From the NCBI GenBank assembly GCA_023399815.1, contig JAEWOJ010000034.1, positions 1-27,979 on the forward strand: 27,979 nucleotides of DNA, given 5' to 3'. The position numbers and the translations under genes are program-made. The notes under the pieces are model-generated. The model made no database searches, was not told the origin of the DNA, and saw only the letters and a list, made by a program, of their open reading frames with translations. This document shows positions 15,760 to 25,016 of the stretch, piece by piece. Each line of letters begins with the position of its first letter. The first letter of the stretch is position 1. The DNA is from Pseudomonadota bacterium. Its GTDB lineage: Bacteria; Pseudomonadota; Gammaproteobacteria; Xanthomonadales; Xanthomonadaceae.

Positions 15760-17700
15760 ATGGGAAGGGAATTGCGTGGGTTGTTGTTGCTGCTGACAGG
15801 GATGTTCGGGGGGATGGCATCGGTGCCGGCGGCGATGGCCCAGGCACTGCCGGTGGAAGCGTTCGCCAAGGCCAGCCCGTTTTCGATGCCGCGTCTGTCG
15901 CCGACGGGCGACTACCTCGCGTTGTCCACCGATTTCGGGGGAGGCAACAATGCCGTACAGGTTCTGCGCCTGTCCGACATGAAGCGGATGGCCGTACTGC
16001 GCCTCCCGCGTTACGAAAGCCCGTTCCAGATCGCGTGGGTGGGCGACAGGCGTCTGGTCGTCGCCAAGGGGCGCAAATACGGATCGCTGGAGAAGCCGCA
16101 GCCCACGGGCGAGATCATCGCCAGCGATTTCGATGGCCAGAACCAGCGCTACATCTACGGTTACGAGCAGCAGAACGCCGCTGCCGGCCTGGATCGGGGC
16201 TTCGGCTATATCGAAAGCGTGGCCGAGAGCAATGATGGCCGTTTCTACATGCGCCAGCTCCAGCGCAATCCCACTTCGTCGATGCTCTACGTGGTCGATA
16301 CGCAACGGCCGACGTTCAAGCTCATCGCCGACATCAACGTACCGCAGCTGGAGTTCCTGATCGATCACAACGGCATTGCGCGTTATGCGTGGGGTCGGGA
16401 CGATGCCGACAACTATCGCCTGTACCGGTCGGATGACGGCAGGCGCTGGCAGCCCATGGCGGCGTCGCAGGCCGGCAGCATCTGGACGCCTCTGGCATTT
16501 TCGGCGGACAACACCAGGGTGTACGCCGGGCTCAGTCGCGACGAAGGGCCATCGCAGCTGGTAATGAGCGATCTGGATGGCAGCAATTCCGAAGTGCTTG
16601 CCGGCGATGGCTTCGCGAGCGTCGGCCTGATGCAGTGGACAGGCTATCCATCGGTTCCGTTCGCGGCTTCGCCGCAGGGCGGCCGTCCCCGCCTGGAATA
16701 CTTCGATCCAGGCCGCCCCGAGGCCGAACTGCACAAGGCGCTGGCTGGACTGTTGCCGCAGCAGCATGTGACGTTCGGTGATGTGAGCCGGAACGGGCAG
16801 GTGGTATTGGTCCACGTGGCGGGCGATCGCGACCCCGGCAGCTGGTATGTGCTGAGGCGTTCCACCAACAAGCTGGAGAAGGTGCTGTCGCCGCATGACG
16901 CCATCGATCCCGCCTTGATGGCTGAGCGGCGCCCGGTACGCTTCAAGGCCAGCGACGGGGTCGAACTGGAGGCCATGCTCACGATCCCCCGCAACAGCGA
17001 GGGCCGCCGCCTTCCCACGGTGGTGCTGCCGCACGGTGGGCCGCATGGAGTCAGCGATGACTGGTTCTACGACACCGATGCGCAGTTCCTGGCCAACCGG
17101 GGATATCTGGTGGTGCAGGTCAACTATCGCGGTAGCGGGGGGCGTGGACGCGCGTTCGAGCGCCTGGGCTACCTGCAATGGGGTACCCGCATCCAGCAGG
17201 ACCTGCTGGATGGACTGGACCATGCCGTCGCGTCCGGGCTGGCCGATCCCGACCGGGTCTGCGCGTATGGCGCCAGCTTCGGTGCCTACTCGGCGATGAT
17301 GCTGGCCGCGCGCGCGCCGGAACGGATCCGTTGCGCGGTAGGCCTGGCCGGCGTCTACGACCTGAAGATGATGTACAAGAAGGGCGACATCAAGGATGAC
17401 GCCTATGGGCGCAACTACCTGGAGCGCGTGATCGGCCGCAGCGACGAGGAACTCGCGGCCAATTCGCCGGTAAGTCTTGCGGCGCGCATCAAGGCGCCGG
17501 TGCTGCTGGTGCATGGCGACCGGGATGAAAGGGCGCCGATCGCGCAGGCGAACGCCATGCGCAACGCATTGACCGCGGCGGGCAGGGCCCCGGGCTGGAT
17601 GGCGGTTCCGGGCGAGGGCCATGGCTTCTACAACGACGACAACAGCATCGCGTTCTACCGCGCGCTGGAGAAATTCCTGCAGGAGCACATCGGCGGCTGA
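15760..17700 (+). CDS. Secreted S9-family prolyl-oligopeptidase-like peptidase
   Basis: A 646-residue protein with a signal peptide (about residues 1-27, ending AMA-QA), a beta-propeller-like N-terminal half with SPTGDYLAL and repeated strand motifs, and a C-terminal alpha/beta-hydrolase domain. The likely triad is Ser 506 in YGASFGAYS (most relatives have GxSYGG), Asp 589 in HGDRDERAP and His 621 in GEGHGFYN. PHGGPHGVSDDWFYD and NYRGSGGRGRAFE are strongly conserved in S9C acyl-aminoacyl/dipeptidyl peptidases. GGGGAG lies six bases before ATG 15760. Xanthomonads carry many such periplasmic peptidases; the peptide specificity is not readable. Confidence 0.93.
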   Translation: MGRELRGLLLLLTGMFGGMASVPAAMAQALPVEAFAKASPFSMPRLSPTGDYLALSTDFGGGNNAVQVLRLSDMKRMAVLRLPRYESPFQIAWVGDRRLVVAKGRKYGSLEKPQPTGEIIASDFDGQNQRYIYGYEQQNAAAGLDRGFGYIESVAESNDGRFYMRQLQRNPTSSMLYVVDTQRPTFKLIADINVPQLEFLIDHNGIARYAWGRDDADNYRLYRSDDGRRWQPMAASQAGSIWTPLAFSADNTRVYAGLSRDEGPSQLVMSDLDGSNSEVLAGDGFASVGLMQWTGYPSVPFAASPQGGRPRLEYFDPGRPEAELHKALAGLLPQQHVTFGDVSRNGQVVLVHVAGDRDPGSWYVLRRSTNKLEKVLSPHDAIDPALMAERRPVRFKASDGVELEAMLTIPRNSEGRRLPTVVLPHGGPHGVSDDWFYDTDAQFLANRGYLVVQVNYRGSGGRGRAFERLGYLQWGTRIQQDLLDGLDHAVASGLADPDRVCAYGASFGAYSAMMLAARAPERIRCAVGLAGVYDLKMMYKKGDIKDDAYGRNYLERVIGRSDEELAANSPVSLAARIKAPVLLVHGDRDERAPIAQANAMRNALTAAGRAPGWMAVPGEGHGFYNDDNSIAFYRALEKFLQEHIGG

Positions 17701-17726
17701 ACGCCATTCCGACCCATGCGATGAGC

Positions 17727-17755
17727 GCGCGCCTGATGGATTCCATCAGGCGCGC
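17727..17755. terminator. Near-perfect hairpin between convergent genes
   Basis: GCGCGCCTGATGGA (17727-17740) and TCCATCAGGCGCGC (17742-17755) are exact reverse complements around a single T. The hairpin lies between the stops of the S9 peptidase (17700) and cytochrome c (17764) and would act for both strands. It has no clear T tract. Confidence 0.68.
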
Positions 17756-17763
17756 CAAGCCGG

Positions 17764-18165
17764 CTACCTGGGCTGCCCGGACAGGTACTCGATCACCGCC
17801 TTGCGCCGCTCCGGGTCGGATGTCGCGTTGAGCATGCGGGTGCCGGGCACCTGCTTCTGCGGCGAGGCGAGGAACGCATCCAGCGTCTGCGCATCCCAGA
17901 CGATGCCGCTGCCGCGCAGCGCATCGGAATAGTGGTAGCCGGGCGCGCTGCCGGCCCGGCGCCCGATCACGCCATGCAGGTTGGGGCCGAAGCGATGGCC
18001 GAGATCGGCGCGGGTATCGTGGCAGCCCGCGCAGATGGCGAAGGCGCGTTCCAGTTCGCGCTGGCGCGGCGTGGCGTCGGCAGCATGGTTGAACGCATCG
18101 CGCTGGCCGCAGGCACCGAGCACCAGGCAGGCGGCCAGGAGGATCAGGCAACGAAGCGACCCCAT
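17764..18165 (-). CDS. Class I c-type cytochrome, lipoprotein
   Basis: A 133-residue protein. A signal with lipobox LGAC (Cys 19) predicts a lipid-anchored envelope protein. The heme site is CAGCH at residues 45-49, with GPNLHGVIGR following (class I cytochrome c loop), and PGTRML provides the likely axial Met 111. The pattern matches short cytochrome c-552/c2-like proteins. I prefer ATG 18165, which gives the lipobox signal; the in-frame ATG 18243 would place 26 non-signal residues before it. It follows ETF-QO on the same strand and may share electron-transport duty, which is inference. Confidence 0.88.
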   Translation of the reverse strand: MGSLRCLILLAACLVLGACGQRDAFNHAADATPRQRELERAFAICAGCHDTRADLGHRFGPNLHGVIGRRAGSAPGYHYSDALRGSGIVWDAQTLDAFLASPQKQVPGTRMLNATSDPERRKAVIEYLSGQPR

Positions 18166-18249
18166 GTCGCGCGACCTGCCGGCGCGGAGGTGCTCAAGCG
18201 TCCGCGCCCCCGTGTCGGCTTGCACCAGGATCGATGCCGCCATGGCGGA

Positions 18250-19929
18250 TCACATCGCCGGGTAGTTGGGCCCGCCGCCGCCCTGCGGGGTGACCCACAC
18301 GATGTTCTGGGTCGGGTCCTTGATGTCGCAGGTCTTGCAGTGCACGCAGTTCTGCGCGTTGATCTGCAGCCGGGTGTCGTCGCCCTCGCCGACGAATTCG
18401 TACACCCCTGCCGGGCAGTAGCGCGCCTCCGGCCCGGCGTACTCGGGCAGGTTGATCCGCACCGGCACGGTCGGGTCCTTCAGCGTCAGGTGGCAGGGCT
18501 GGTCTTCCTCGTGGTTGGTCGAGGACAGGAACACCGAGCTGAGGCGGTCGAAGGTCAGCACGTTGTCCGGCTTCGGGTAGTCGATCCTCGTGTGCCGGGC
18601 CGCCGGCTCCAGGCACTGGTGGTCGGCCTTGTCGCGGTGGATCGTCCACGGCGGGTTGCGGATGCCCAGCTTCGGCAGCAGCCACTCCTCGATGCCGGTC
18701 ATCAGCGTGGCCAGGGTGCGGCCCTTCTTGAACCACTGCTTGAAGTTCTTGGACTGCAGCAACTCGGCCTTCAGCCAGCTGGCCTCGAACGCCTCCGGAT
18801 AGGCGGCCAGTTCATCGCGCGAGCGCCCGGCCGCCAGCGCGTCGAACGCGGCTTCGGCGGCCAGCATGCCGGTCTTGATCGCCGCGTGGCTGCCCTTGAT
18901 GCGGCTGACGTTGAGGTAGCCGGCCTCGCAACCGACCAGCGCGCCGCCCGGGAACACCGTCTTCGGCAGCGACAGGATGCCGCCGGCGGTGATCGCGCGC
19001 GCGCCATAGGCGATGCGCTTGCCGCCTTCCAGGTGCCTGCGGATCGCCGGGTGGGTCTTGAAGCGCTGGAACTCCTCGAATGGGCTCAGCCACGGGTTCC
19101 TGTAGTCCAGCCCGACCACGTAGCCGATGGAGACCTTGCCGCCCTCGGCGTGGTACAGGAACGCGCCGCCGTAGGTGTCGTCGTCCAGCGGCCAGCCGGC
19201 GGCATGCACCACCAGGCCCGGCTCGTGCCTGGCCGGGTCGATCTGCCACAGCTCCTTGATGCCGATGCCGTAGGTCTGCGGGTCCTTGCCCTCGTCGAGC
19301 CTGAAGCGGTCGATCAGCTGCCGGCCCAGGTGCCCGCGCGCGCCTTCGGCGAAGATCGTGTACCTGGCGTGCAGCTCCATGCCGCGCTCGAAGTTCGGCC
19401 CCGGCGTGCCGTCCTTGTGGATGCCCATGTCGCCGGTGGCCACGCCCATCACCGCGCCGGTCTCGTCGTACAGCACCTCGGCGGCGGCGAAGCCCGGGAA
19501 GATGGCCACTTCCAGCGCCTCGGCCTGCTGCGCCAGCCAGCGGGTGACCTCGCCCAGGCTGACGATGTAGTTGCCGTGGTTCTGGAAGCACTCGGGCAAC
19601 AGCCAGTTCGGGGTGGCCTTGGCGCTGGTCTCATCGAGGAACAGGAACTCGTCGCGGGTGACGGCCTGCTTCAGCGGCGCGCCCTTCTCCTGCCAGTCGG
19701 GGAACAGCTCGCTCAACGCACGCGGGTCCATCACCGCGCCGGAGAGGATGTGCGCGCCCGGCTCGGAGCCCTTTTCCAGCACGCACACCGACAGCTCCTG
19801 CCCCTTCCCGATCGCCAGCTGGCGCAGGCGGATGGCCGTCGCCAGTCCCGCCGGGCCGGCGCCCACGATCACCACGTCGAACTCCATCGCTTCGCGCGGG
19901 GGAAGGGCGGAGGAGGCTTCAATATTCAT
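18250..19929 (-). CDS. Electron-transfer flavoprotein-ubiquinone oxidoreductase
   Basis: A 559-residue membrane-associated flavoprotein that passes electrons from ETF to ubiquinone, linking acyl-CoA dehydrogenases to respiration. FAD binding: DVVIVGAGPAGLATA (Gly 23, 25 and 28). The single 4Fe-4S cluster is bound by Cys 505 (RYCPAGVYE) and Cys 528, 531 and 534 (NCVHCKTC). Other conserved stretches are EKGSEPGAHILSGAVMDP, GGAFLYHAEGGKVSIGYVVGLDY and GCEAGYLNVSRIKGSHAAIKTGMLAAEA. The start at ATG 19929 matches the usual family length; the frame also extends upstream to 20094 without support. ETF subunits themselves are not in the window. Confidence 0.96.
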   Translation of the reverse strand: MNIEASSALPPREAMEFDVVIVGAGPAGLATAIRLRQLAIGKGQELSVCVLEKGSEPGAHILSGAVMDPRALSELFPDWQEKGAPLKQAVTRDEFLFLDETSAKATPNWLLPECFQNHGNYIVSLGEVTRWLAQQAEALEVAIFPGFAAAEVLYDETGAVMGVATGDMGIHKDGTPGPNFERGMELHARYTIFAEGARGHLGRQLIDRFRLDEGKDPQTYGIGIKELWQIDPARHEPGLVVHAAGWPLDDDTYGGAFLYHAEGGKVSIGYVVGLDYRNPWLSPFEEFQRFKTHPAIRRHLEGGKRIAYGARAITAGGILSLPKTVFPGGALVGCEAGYLNVSRIKGSHAAIKTGMLAAEAAFDALAAGRSRDELAAYPEAFEASWLKAELLQSKNFKQWFKKGRTLATLMTGIEEWLLPKLGIRNPPWTIHRDKADHQCLEPAARHTRIDYPKPDNVLTFDRLSSVFLSSTNHEEDQPCHLTLKDPTVPVRINLPEYAGPEARYCPAGVYEFVGEGDDTRLQINAQNCVHCKTCDIKDPTQNIVWVTPQGGGGPNYPAM

Positions 19930-20347
19930 GCAGGGACTCTTGGCTGGGGCCGACGATGGCGTGGCGACGGGCTGAGGCCCCATTTTCGCCGACCCGGCGG
20001 CGATCTTCCAATTTGCGGACCGGCGGCCGCGAAAGGATGGCCGCAACGCCGCCGTGCCGGTGGTTTGCCCGCGGCAGTCTGGCCTGGCCTCCATGAGTGG
20101 GCCAGAGGCCCAAACCCCCTGCGGTTCATGCTTCGAGGACGATCACCTGCTTGCCGGCGGACACCGCTGGCGAAACGCCGACCGATCGGTCCGGTGGTTG
20201 CGGCATGGTCGTCGGGAATGGGCGACGATACCTGCAGGTGAACGGCGTCGATCCGCCTGCCCCACGGGGATTGCCCATGGGCGGTGGCGCCGCCATCTAT
20301 GGGCAATGGCGCTATCCTCCACCTCCCGCACGCCATCGCCGCCGCCG
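19930..20347. other. Divergent intergenic region between ETF-QO and lhr
   Basis: This 418-bp spacer has no convincing gene: the frames open here have no ribosome site and unusual composition. It contains a 12-bp perfect palindrome GACCGATCGGTC at 20180-20191 and a strong stem-loop at 20271-20306. It must hold promoters for both divergent genes. A TATCCT at 20313-20318 is a possible -10 box for lhr, but no -35 stands out. Confidence 0.5.
20271..20306. promoter_or_regulatory. Strong stem-loop upstream of lhr
   Basis: TTGCCCAT (20271-20278) pairs with ATGGGCAA (20299-20306), enclosing a nested GGCGG/CCGCC stem. It lies 41 bases before ATG 20348, so it may be part of the leader or an operator. 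Confidence 0.4.
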
Positions 20348-23300
20348 ATGTCCGTCGCCGACCCGCTGGACCGCTTCCATCCGGCCGTTGCAGGCTGGTT
20401 CGCGCGCGCGTTCGCCGCACCGACCCCGGCGCAGGCGGCGGCGTGGCCGGCGATTGCCGGCGGGCGCAATACGCTGGTCGCGGCGCCGACCGGTTCGGGC
20501 AAGACCCTGACCGCCTTCCTCACTGCCATCGACCAGTTGCTGCGGCAGGGGCTGGACGGCACGCTCGAAGACCGCACCGAGGTGGTCTACGTTTCGCCGC
20601 TGAAGGCCTTGTCCAACGACGTGCGGTTGAACCTGGAAACGCCGTTGGAAGGCATCCGCGCCGAACTGGCGACGCTGGGCCTGCGCGACGTCGAGATCCG
20701 CGCCGCAGTGCGCACCGGCGACACCCCGCAGCGCGAGCGCGCGCAGGCACGCAGGCGCGCGCCGCACATCCTGGTCACCACGCCGGAATCGCTGTACGTG
20801 CTGCTGGGTTCCGAATCCGGGCGCGAGTCGCTGCGCCATGTGCGCACGGTGATCGTCGATGAGATCCATGCCGTGGTCGGCAACAAGCGCGGCAGCCACC
20901 TGTCGCTGTCGCTGGAACGGCTGCAGGAACTGGCGTCCGCGCCGCCGGTGCGGATCGGCCTGTCGGCGACGCAGCGGCCGATCGAGGAGGTGGCGCGCTT
21001 CCTGGTCGGCGCGGCGGCGGTGGCCGCGGATGGCACGCCCGATTGCCGGATCGTCGATATCCCGCATCGCGGCCGGCGCGACCTGGCGCTGGTGGTGCCA
21101 CCGACGCCGCTCGGCCCGGTGATGTCCACCGACCAGTGGGGCCAGGTCTACGAACAGGTCGCCGCGCTGGTGCGCGAACACCGCACCACCCTGGTGTTCG
21201 TCAACACCCGGCGCATGGCCGAACGCGCCGCGCGCCACCTCGGCGAACTGCTGGGCAAGGAGGCGGTGGCCGCGCACCATGGCAGCCTGGCGCGCGATGC
21301 GCGGCTGCTGGCCGAGCGCCGGCTCAAGGCCGGCGAACTGCAGGTGCTGGTGGCGACTGCGTCGCTGGAACTGGGCCTGGACATCGGCGACGTCGACCTG
21401 GTCTGCCAGCTCGGTTCGCCGCGCTCGATCTCGTCGTTCCTGCAGCGCGCCGGGCGCGCCGGCCACCATGTCGGCGGCGTGCCGAAGGCGCGGCTGTTCC
21501 CGCAGACCCGCGACGATCTGGTCGAATGCGCGGCGCTGCTGGACAGCGTGCGCCGCGGCGAACTGGATGCGCTGAAGATCCCGCCGGCGCCGCGCGACGT
21601 GCTGGCGCAGCAGATCGTCGCCGAGGTCGCCTGCCGCGAATGGAGCGAGGACGCGCTGTACGCGCTGGTGCGCCGCGCCTGGCCGTATGCGCGGCTGACG
21701 CGCGGGGAATTCGACGCGCTGGCGAAGATGCTGGCCGAAGGCTTTTCCACACGCCATGGCCAGCGTGCCGCGTGGCTGCACCGCGACGGCGTGCACCACG
21801 TCCTGCGCGCGCGCCGTGGCGCGCGGATGACCGCGTTGACGTCCGGCGGCACCATCCCCGAGACCGGCGACTACACCGTGCTGCTGGAACCGCAGGCCGA
21901 GGTCATCGGCACGGTCAACGAGGACTTCGCGGTCGAAAGCCTGACCGGCGACGTGTTCCAGCTGGGCAACGCCAGCTACCGCATCCTGCGCGTGGAACCG
22001 GGGCGCATGCGCGTGGAGGACGCGCGCGGCGCGCCGCCGAACATCCCGTTCTGGATCGGCGAGGCGCCGGGGCGCACCGACGAGCTTTCCGGGTCCGTAT
22101 CGCGGCTGCGCGAGGCGGTCGCCGCGCATGCCGCCGAAGGCGGGCGCGACGCCGCGCTGGCCTGGCTGCGCCAGGAAGTGGGGCTGGACGAGGAACCGGC
22201 GCGGCAACTGCGCGACTACCTGCTGCGCGGGCTGGCCGAACTGGGCGCGATGCCCAGCCAGCAACGCATCGTGCTGGAACGCTTCTTCGACGCCACCGGC
22301 GGCATGCAGCTGGTGATCCACAGCCCCTACGGCAGTCGTCTCAACCGCGCCTGGGGGCTGGCGCTGCGCAAGCGCTTCTGCCGCCAGTTCAATTTCGAAC
22401 TGCAGGCGGCGGCGACCGAGGATGCGATCGTGCTGTCGCTGTCCACCAGCCACAGCTTCCCGCTGGACGAGGTGGCGCGCTACCTGCGCGCGGCCACGGC
22501 GCGCGAGGTGCTGGTACAGGCGCTGCTGGACGCGCCGCTGTTCGGCGCGCGCTGGCGCTGGAACGCGACCAACGCGCTGGCGCTGCCGCGCTTTTCCGGC
22601 GGGCGCAAGGTCGCGCCGCAACTGCAGCGGATGAAGTCCGAGGACCTGCTGGCCAGCGTGTTCCCCGACCAGGTGGCATGCCTGGAGAACATCGTCGGCG
22701 AGCGCGAGATCCCCGAGCATCCGCTGGTCGCGCAGACGCTGGACGACTGCCTGGACGAGGCGATGGACTGCGCCGGCTGGCTGCGCCTGCTGCGGAAGAT
22801 CGAATCCGGCGAAATCGAAGTAATCGCGCGCGACCTGGCCGGGCCGTCGGCATTGGCCGCCGAAGGACTGCAGGCGCGGCCCTACTTCTTTCTCGACGAC
22901 GCGCCGCTGGAGGAACGCCGCACCCAGGCGGTGCAGGGCCGCCGGGGCGACCCGGAGAATCCCGACGACCTGGGTCGGCTCGACCCGCAGGCCATCGCCG
23001 ACGTGCGCGCGCAGGCATGGCCGGAGGCGCGCGACGCCGACGAGATGCATGAAGCGCTGACCGGGCTGGGACTGATTTCCCTGGACGAGGCGCAGCGCGA
23101 ACCGGACTGGTCGCGCTGGCTGCAGCGGCTGGTCGCCGACGGCCGCGCGACCTGCATGTGCGAAGCCGGCACCGCATACGGTTGGTGGATCGCTGCCGAG
23201 CGTTTTGCCGAGTTCGCGCCACTGTACCCGCAAGCGCAGGCATGCCCGCCGCTGGCGTCGCCGTTGTCGCAGGCGGCGGTGGACTGGCAGCGCGAAACGG

Positions 23301-24724
23301 CGCTGCGCGAACTGCTGCGCGCGCGGTTGTCGGGACTGGGGCCGGTGAGCGTGGACGAACTGGCCGCATCGCTGCATCTGCCGGCGGCCGACATCGAACT
23401 GGCGATGCTGGCACTGCAGCAGGAAGGCCACGCCCTGCAGGGCCACTTCGACCCGGGCGCCGCGCAGGTGCAGTGGTGCGAGCGCCACCTGCTGGCGCGC
23501 ATCCACCGGCGTACGCTGGACCGGCTGCGCCGCGAGATCGAGCCGGTGTCGACGCGCGATTACGCCCGCTTCCTGTTCGCCTGGCAACGCGTCGACGAGG
23601 CCAACCGCACAGCCGGACCGGAAGCGCTGGGCAGCGTGCTGGCGCAGCTGGAAGGCTACGAGGCGCCGGCGGCGTCATGGGAAAGCGAACTGTTGCCGGT
23701 GCGGGTGCGCGACTACCTGCCATCGTGGCTGGACGCCGAGTGCACCGCCGGCCGCACGTTGTGGACGCGGTTGCGGCCGGCCGCGGGACAGGGCGCAACC
23801 GCGTCGCTGCGTGCCACGCCGCTGTTGTTGCTGCCGCGCCGGCATGCGCCGTTCTGGCAACGGCTGGCACCGATCGCGGACGGCGGCGAGGCACTGGGTT
23901 CGCGCGCCACGCGCGTGGCCGGATACCTGGAGCGCCACGGTGCCTCGTTCTTCGACGAGATCGCCGAGGCCACCCATCTGCTCGGCACCGAGCTGGAGGA
24001 TGCGCTGTCGGAACTGGTGGTGCGCGGCCGCGCCCATTGCGACAGCTATGCCGGCCTGCGCGCGCTGCTGGTGCCGGCGTCGAAGCGGCCGTCGGCGCTG
24101 TCGCGCAGGCGCCGACGCGTGCCGCTGTTCGGCCTTCAGGACAGCGGTCGCTGGGCACCGCTGCGTGGCGCATGCGACGACGGCCCCGACGAGGAAGCCG
24201 GCGAGCGCCGCCGCGAGGCGGTCGAGCACATCGCCCGCGTGCTGCTGCGCCGCTACGGCGTGGTCTGCTGGCGGCTGCTGGAACGCGAAGCACCGTGGCT
24301 GCCGCCATGGCGCGAACTGCTGCGCGTCTACCACCGCCTGGAGGCGCGCGGCGAAATCCGCGGCGGCCGCTTCATCGCCGGGCTGTCAGGCGAGCAGTTC
24401 GCCCTGCCGGAAGCCGTCGGCCTGCTGCGCGAAACCCGCCGCCGACCGCATGACGGCCGCCTGCTGTGCGTGGCCGCGACCGACCCGGCCAACCTGCTCG
24501 GCAGCCTCCTGCCCGGCGAGCGCGTGCCGAGGGTTCCGGGCAACCGCGTGCTGTACCGCGACGGCGTGCCGCTGGCGGCGTGGGTAGCCGAGCGCTTCGT
24601 CGCGCTGGCGGAGATGGACGCGGACGAAACCGGACGGGCGCGGCAGGCGCTGCTGCGGTGGGGAGCATCCCTGTTTGGAGCACCTGCATTGCAGGGAACG
24701 GTTTTCCCGGACGGCGTTGAGTGA
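20348..24724 (+). CDS. lhr: Full-length Lhr ATP-dependent helicase
   Basis: A 1458-residue superfamily-2 helicase, the size of long bacterial Lhr. Motif I is APTGSGKT (residues 46-53), motif II is DEIH (171-174), motif III is SAT (206-208, in GLSATQRP), and motif VI is QRAGRAGH (366-373). The HFNS-type winged-helix and Lhr-core region follows, with LTSGGTIPETGDYTVLLEP and LGNASYRILRVEPGRMRVEDARG. After about residue 840 comes the long C-terminal extension of the Lhr-HC/CTD type (VSVDELAASLHLPAADIELAMLALQQEG..., ASFFDEIAEATHLLGTELEDALSELVVRGRAHCDSY). Lhr unwinds DNA and RNA-DNA hybrids 3' to 5' and is tied to DNA repair. I start at ATG 20348, as the helicase begins MSVADPLDRFHPAVAGWF; an in-frame ATG at 20306 is possible. 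Confidence 0.95.
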   Translation: MSVADPLDRFHPAVAGWFARAFAAPTPAQAAAWPAIAGGRNTLVAAPTGSGKTLTAFLTAIDQLLRQGLDGTLEDRTEVVYVSPLKALSNDVRLNLETPLEGIRAELATLGLRDVEIRAAVRTGDTPQRERAQARRRAPHILVTTPESLYVLLGSESGRESLRHVRTVIVDEIHAVVGNKRGSHLSLSLERLQELASAPPVRIGLSATQRPIEEVARFLVGAAAVAADGTPDCRIVDIPHRGRRDLALVVPPTPLGPVMSTDQWGQVYEQVAALVREHRTTLVFVNTRRMAERAARHLGELLGKEAVAAHHGSLARDARLLAERRLKAGELQVLVATASLELGLDIGDVDLVCQLGSPRSISSFLQRAGRAGHHVGGVPKARLFPQTRDDLVECAALLDSVRRGELDALKIPPAPRDVLAQQIVAEVACREWSEDALYALVRRAWPYARLTRGEFDALAKMLAEGFSTRHGQRAAWLHRDGVHHVLRARRGARMTALTSGGTIPETGDYTVLLEPQAEVIGTVNEDFAVESLTGDVFQLGNASYRILRVEPGRMRVEDARGAPPNIPFWIGEAPGRTDELSGSVSRLREAVAAHAAEGGRDAALAWLRQEVGLDEEPARQLRDYLLRGLAELGAMPSQQRIVLERFFDATGGMQLVIHSPYGSRLNRAWGLALRKRFCRQFNFELQAAATEDAIVLSLSTSHSFPLDEVARYLRAATAREVLVQALLDAPLFGARWRWNATNALALPRFSGGRKVAPQLQRMKSEDLLASVFPDQVACLENIVGEREIPEHPLVAQTLDDCLDEAMDCAGWLRLLRKIESGEIEVIARDLAGPSALAAEGLQARPYFFLDDAPLEERRTQAVQGRRGDPENPDDLGRLDPQAIADVRAQAWPEARDADEMHEALTGLGLISLDEAQREPDWSRWLQRLVADGRATCMCEAGTAYGWWIAAERFAEFAPLYPQAQACPPLASPLSQAAVDWQRETALRELLRARLSGLGPVSVDELAASLHLPAADIELAMLALQQEGHALQGHFDPGAAQVQWCERHLLARIHRRTLDRLRREIEPVSTRDYARFLFAWQRVDEANRTAGPEALGSVLAQLEGYEAPAASWESELLPVRVRDYLPSWLDAECTAGRTLWTRLRPAAGQGATASLRATPLLLLPRRHAPFWQRLAPIADGGEALGSRATRVAGYLERHGASFFDEIAEATHLLGTELEDALSELVVRGRAHCDSYAGLRALLVPASKRPSALSRRRRRVPLFGLQDSGRWAPLRGACDDGPDEEAGERRREAVEHIARVLLRRYGVVCWRLLEREAPWLPPWRELLRVYHRLEARGEIRGGRFIAGLSGEQFALPEAVGLLRETRRRPHDGRLLCVAATDPANLLGSLLPGERVPRVPGNRVLYRDGVPLAAWVAERFVALAEMDADETGRARQALLRWGASLFGAPALQGTVFPDGVE

Positions 24725-24989
24725 GGGCTGGATGCTCAAAGATAGGCCGGGTGCGGAACGACCGGCGCCAGGTCGAATGAAGGTGCCTCGGCCAATCGCG
24801 CGTCTGTGAAGAGTGAGCGAATCACCGTCAGTGGGCACGAGTCTGGCAGACGTTGGGCCCCGGTTGCTCGGAATGTGCCGGTCCAGCCCGATCGCCCTGC
24901 AATGTGTTCAGGCAATCAGGGATGGATAGGGAAGGCGGCGGACGCAGCGCCCGGCTTCAACCGCTATGCCGGATGGCACCATCGTGAGA
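24725..24989. other. Non-coding spacer between lhr and the cassette array
   Basis: These 265 bp hold no frame with a ribosome site or sensible composition, and no terminator-like hairpin was seen for lhr. The decayed left end of the cassette array begins at about 24990. Confidence 0.5.
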
Positions 24990-25016
24990 GGCGTCGGCTT
25001 GAATGAATCGCTAGGC
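24990..25016 (-). repeat. Truncated attC at the distal end of the array
   Basis: On the minus strand GCCTAGC (inverse core, at the GIY-YIG stop codon), then GATTCATTCAAGCCGACGC, are as in the other sites, but the second half of the element is missing: the sequence after 24990 no longer matches. The 10-mer GGCACCATCG is present on both sides (24975-24984 and 25014-25023), a possible trace of the deletion. Confidence 0.75.

Noticed and set aside
15376..17688. A 770-codon minus-strand open frame opposite the S9 peptidase
   Set aside because: Antisense to a clear peptidase with signal peptide and catalytic triad; no domain in the opposite frame.
17932..20241. A 769-codon plus-strand open frame opposite cytochrome c and ETF-QO
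   Set aside because: Antisense to two well-supported genes; composition is a GC-skew artefact.
20312..23587. A 1091-codon open frame on the minus strand opposite lhr
   Set aside because: It is the complementary frame of a high-GC coding sequence, its translation is rich in Arg, Gln and Ala without domains, and lhr on the plus strand has all helicase motifs.
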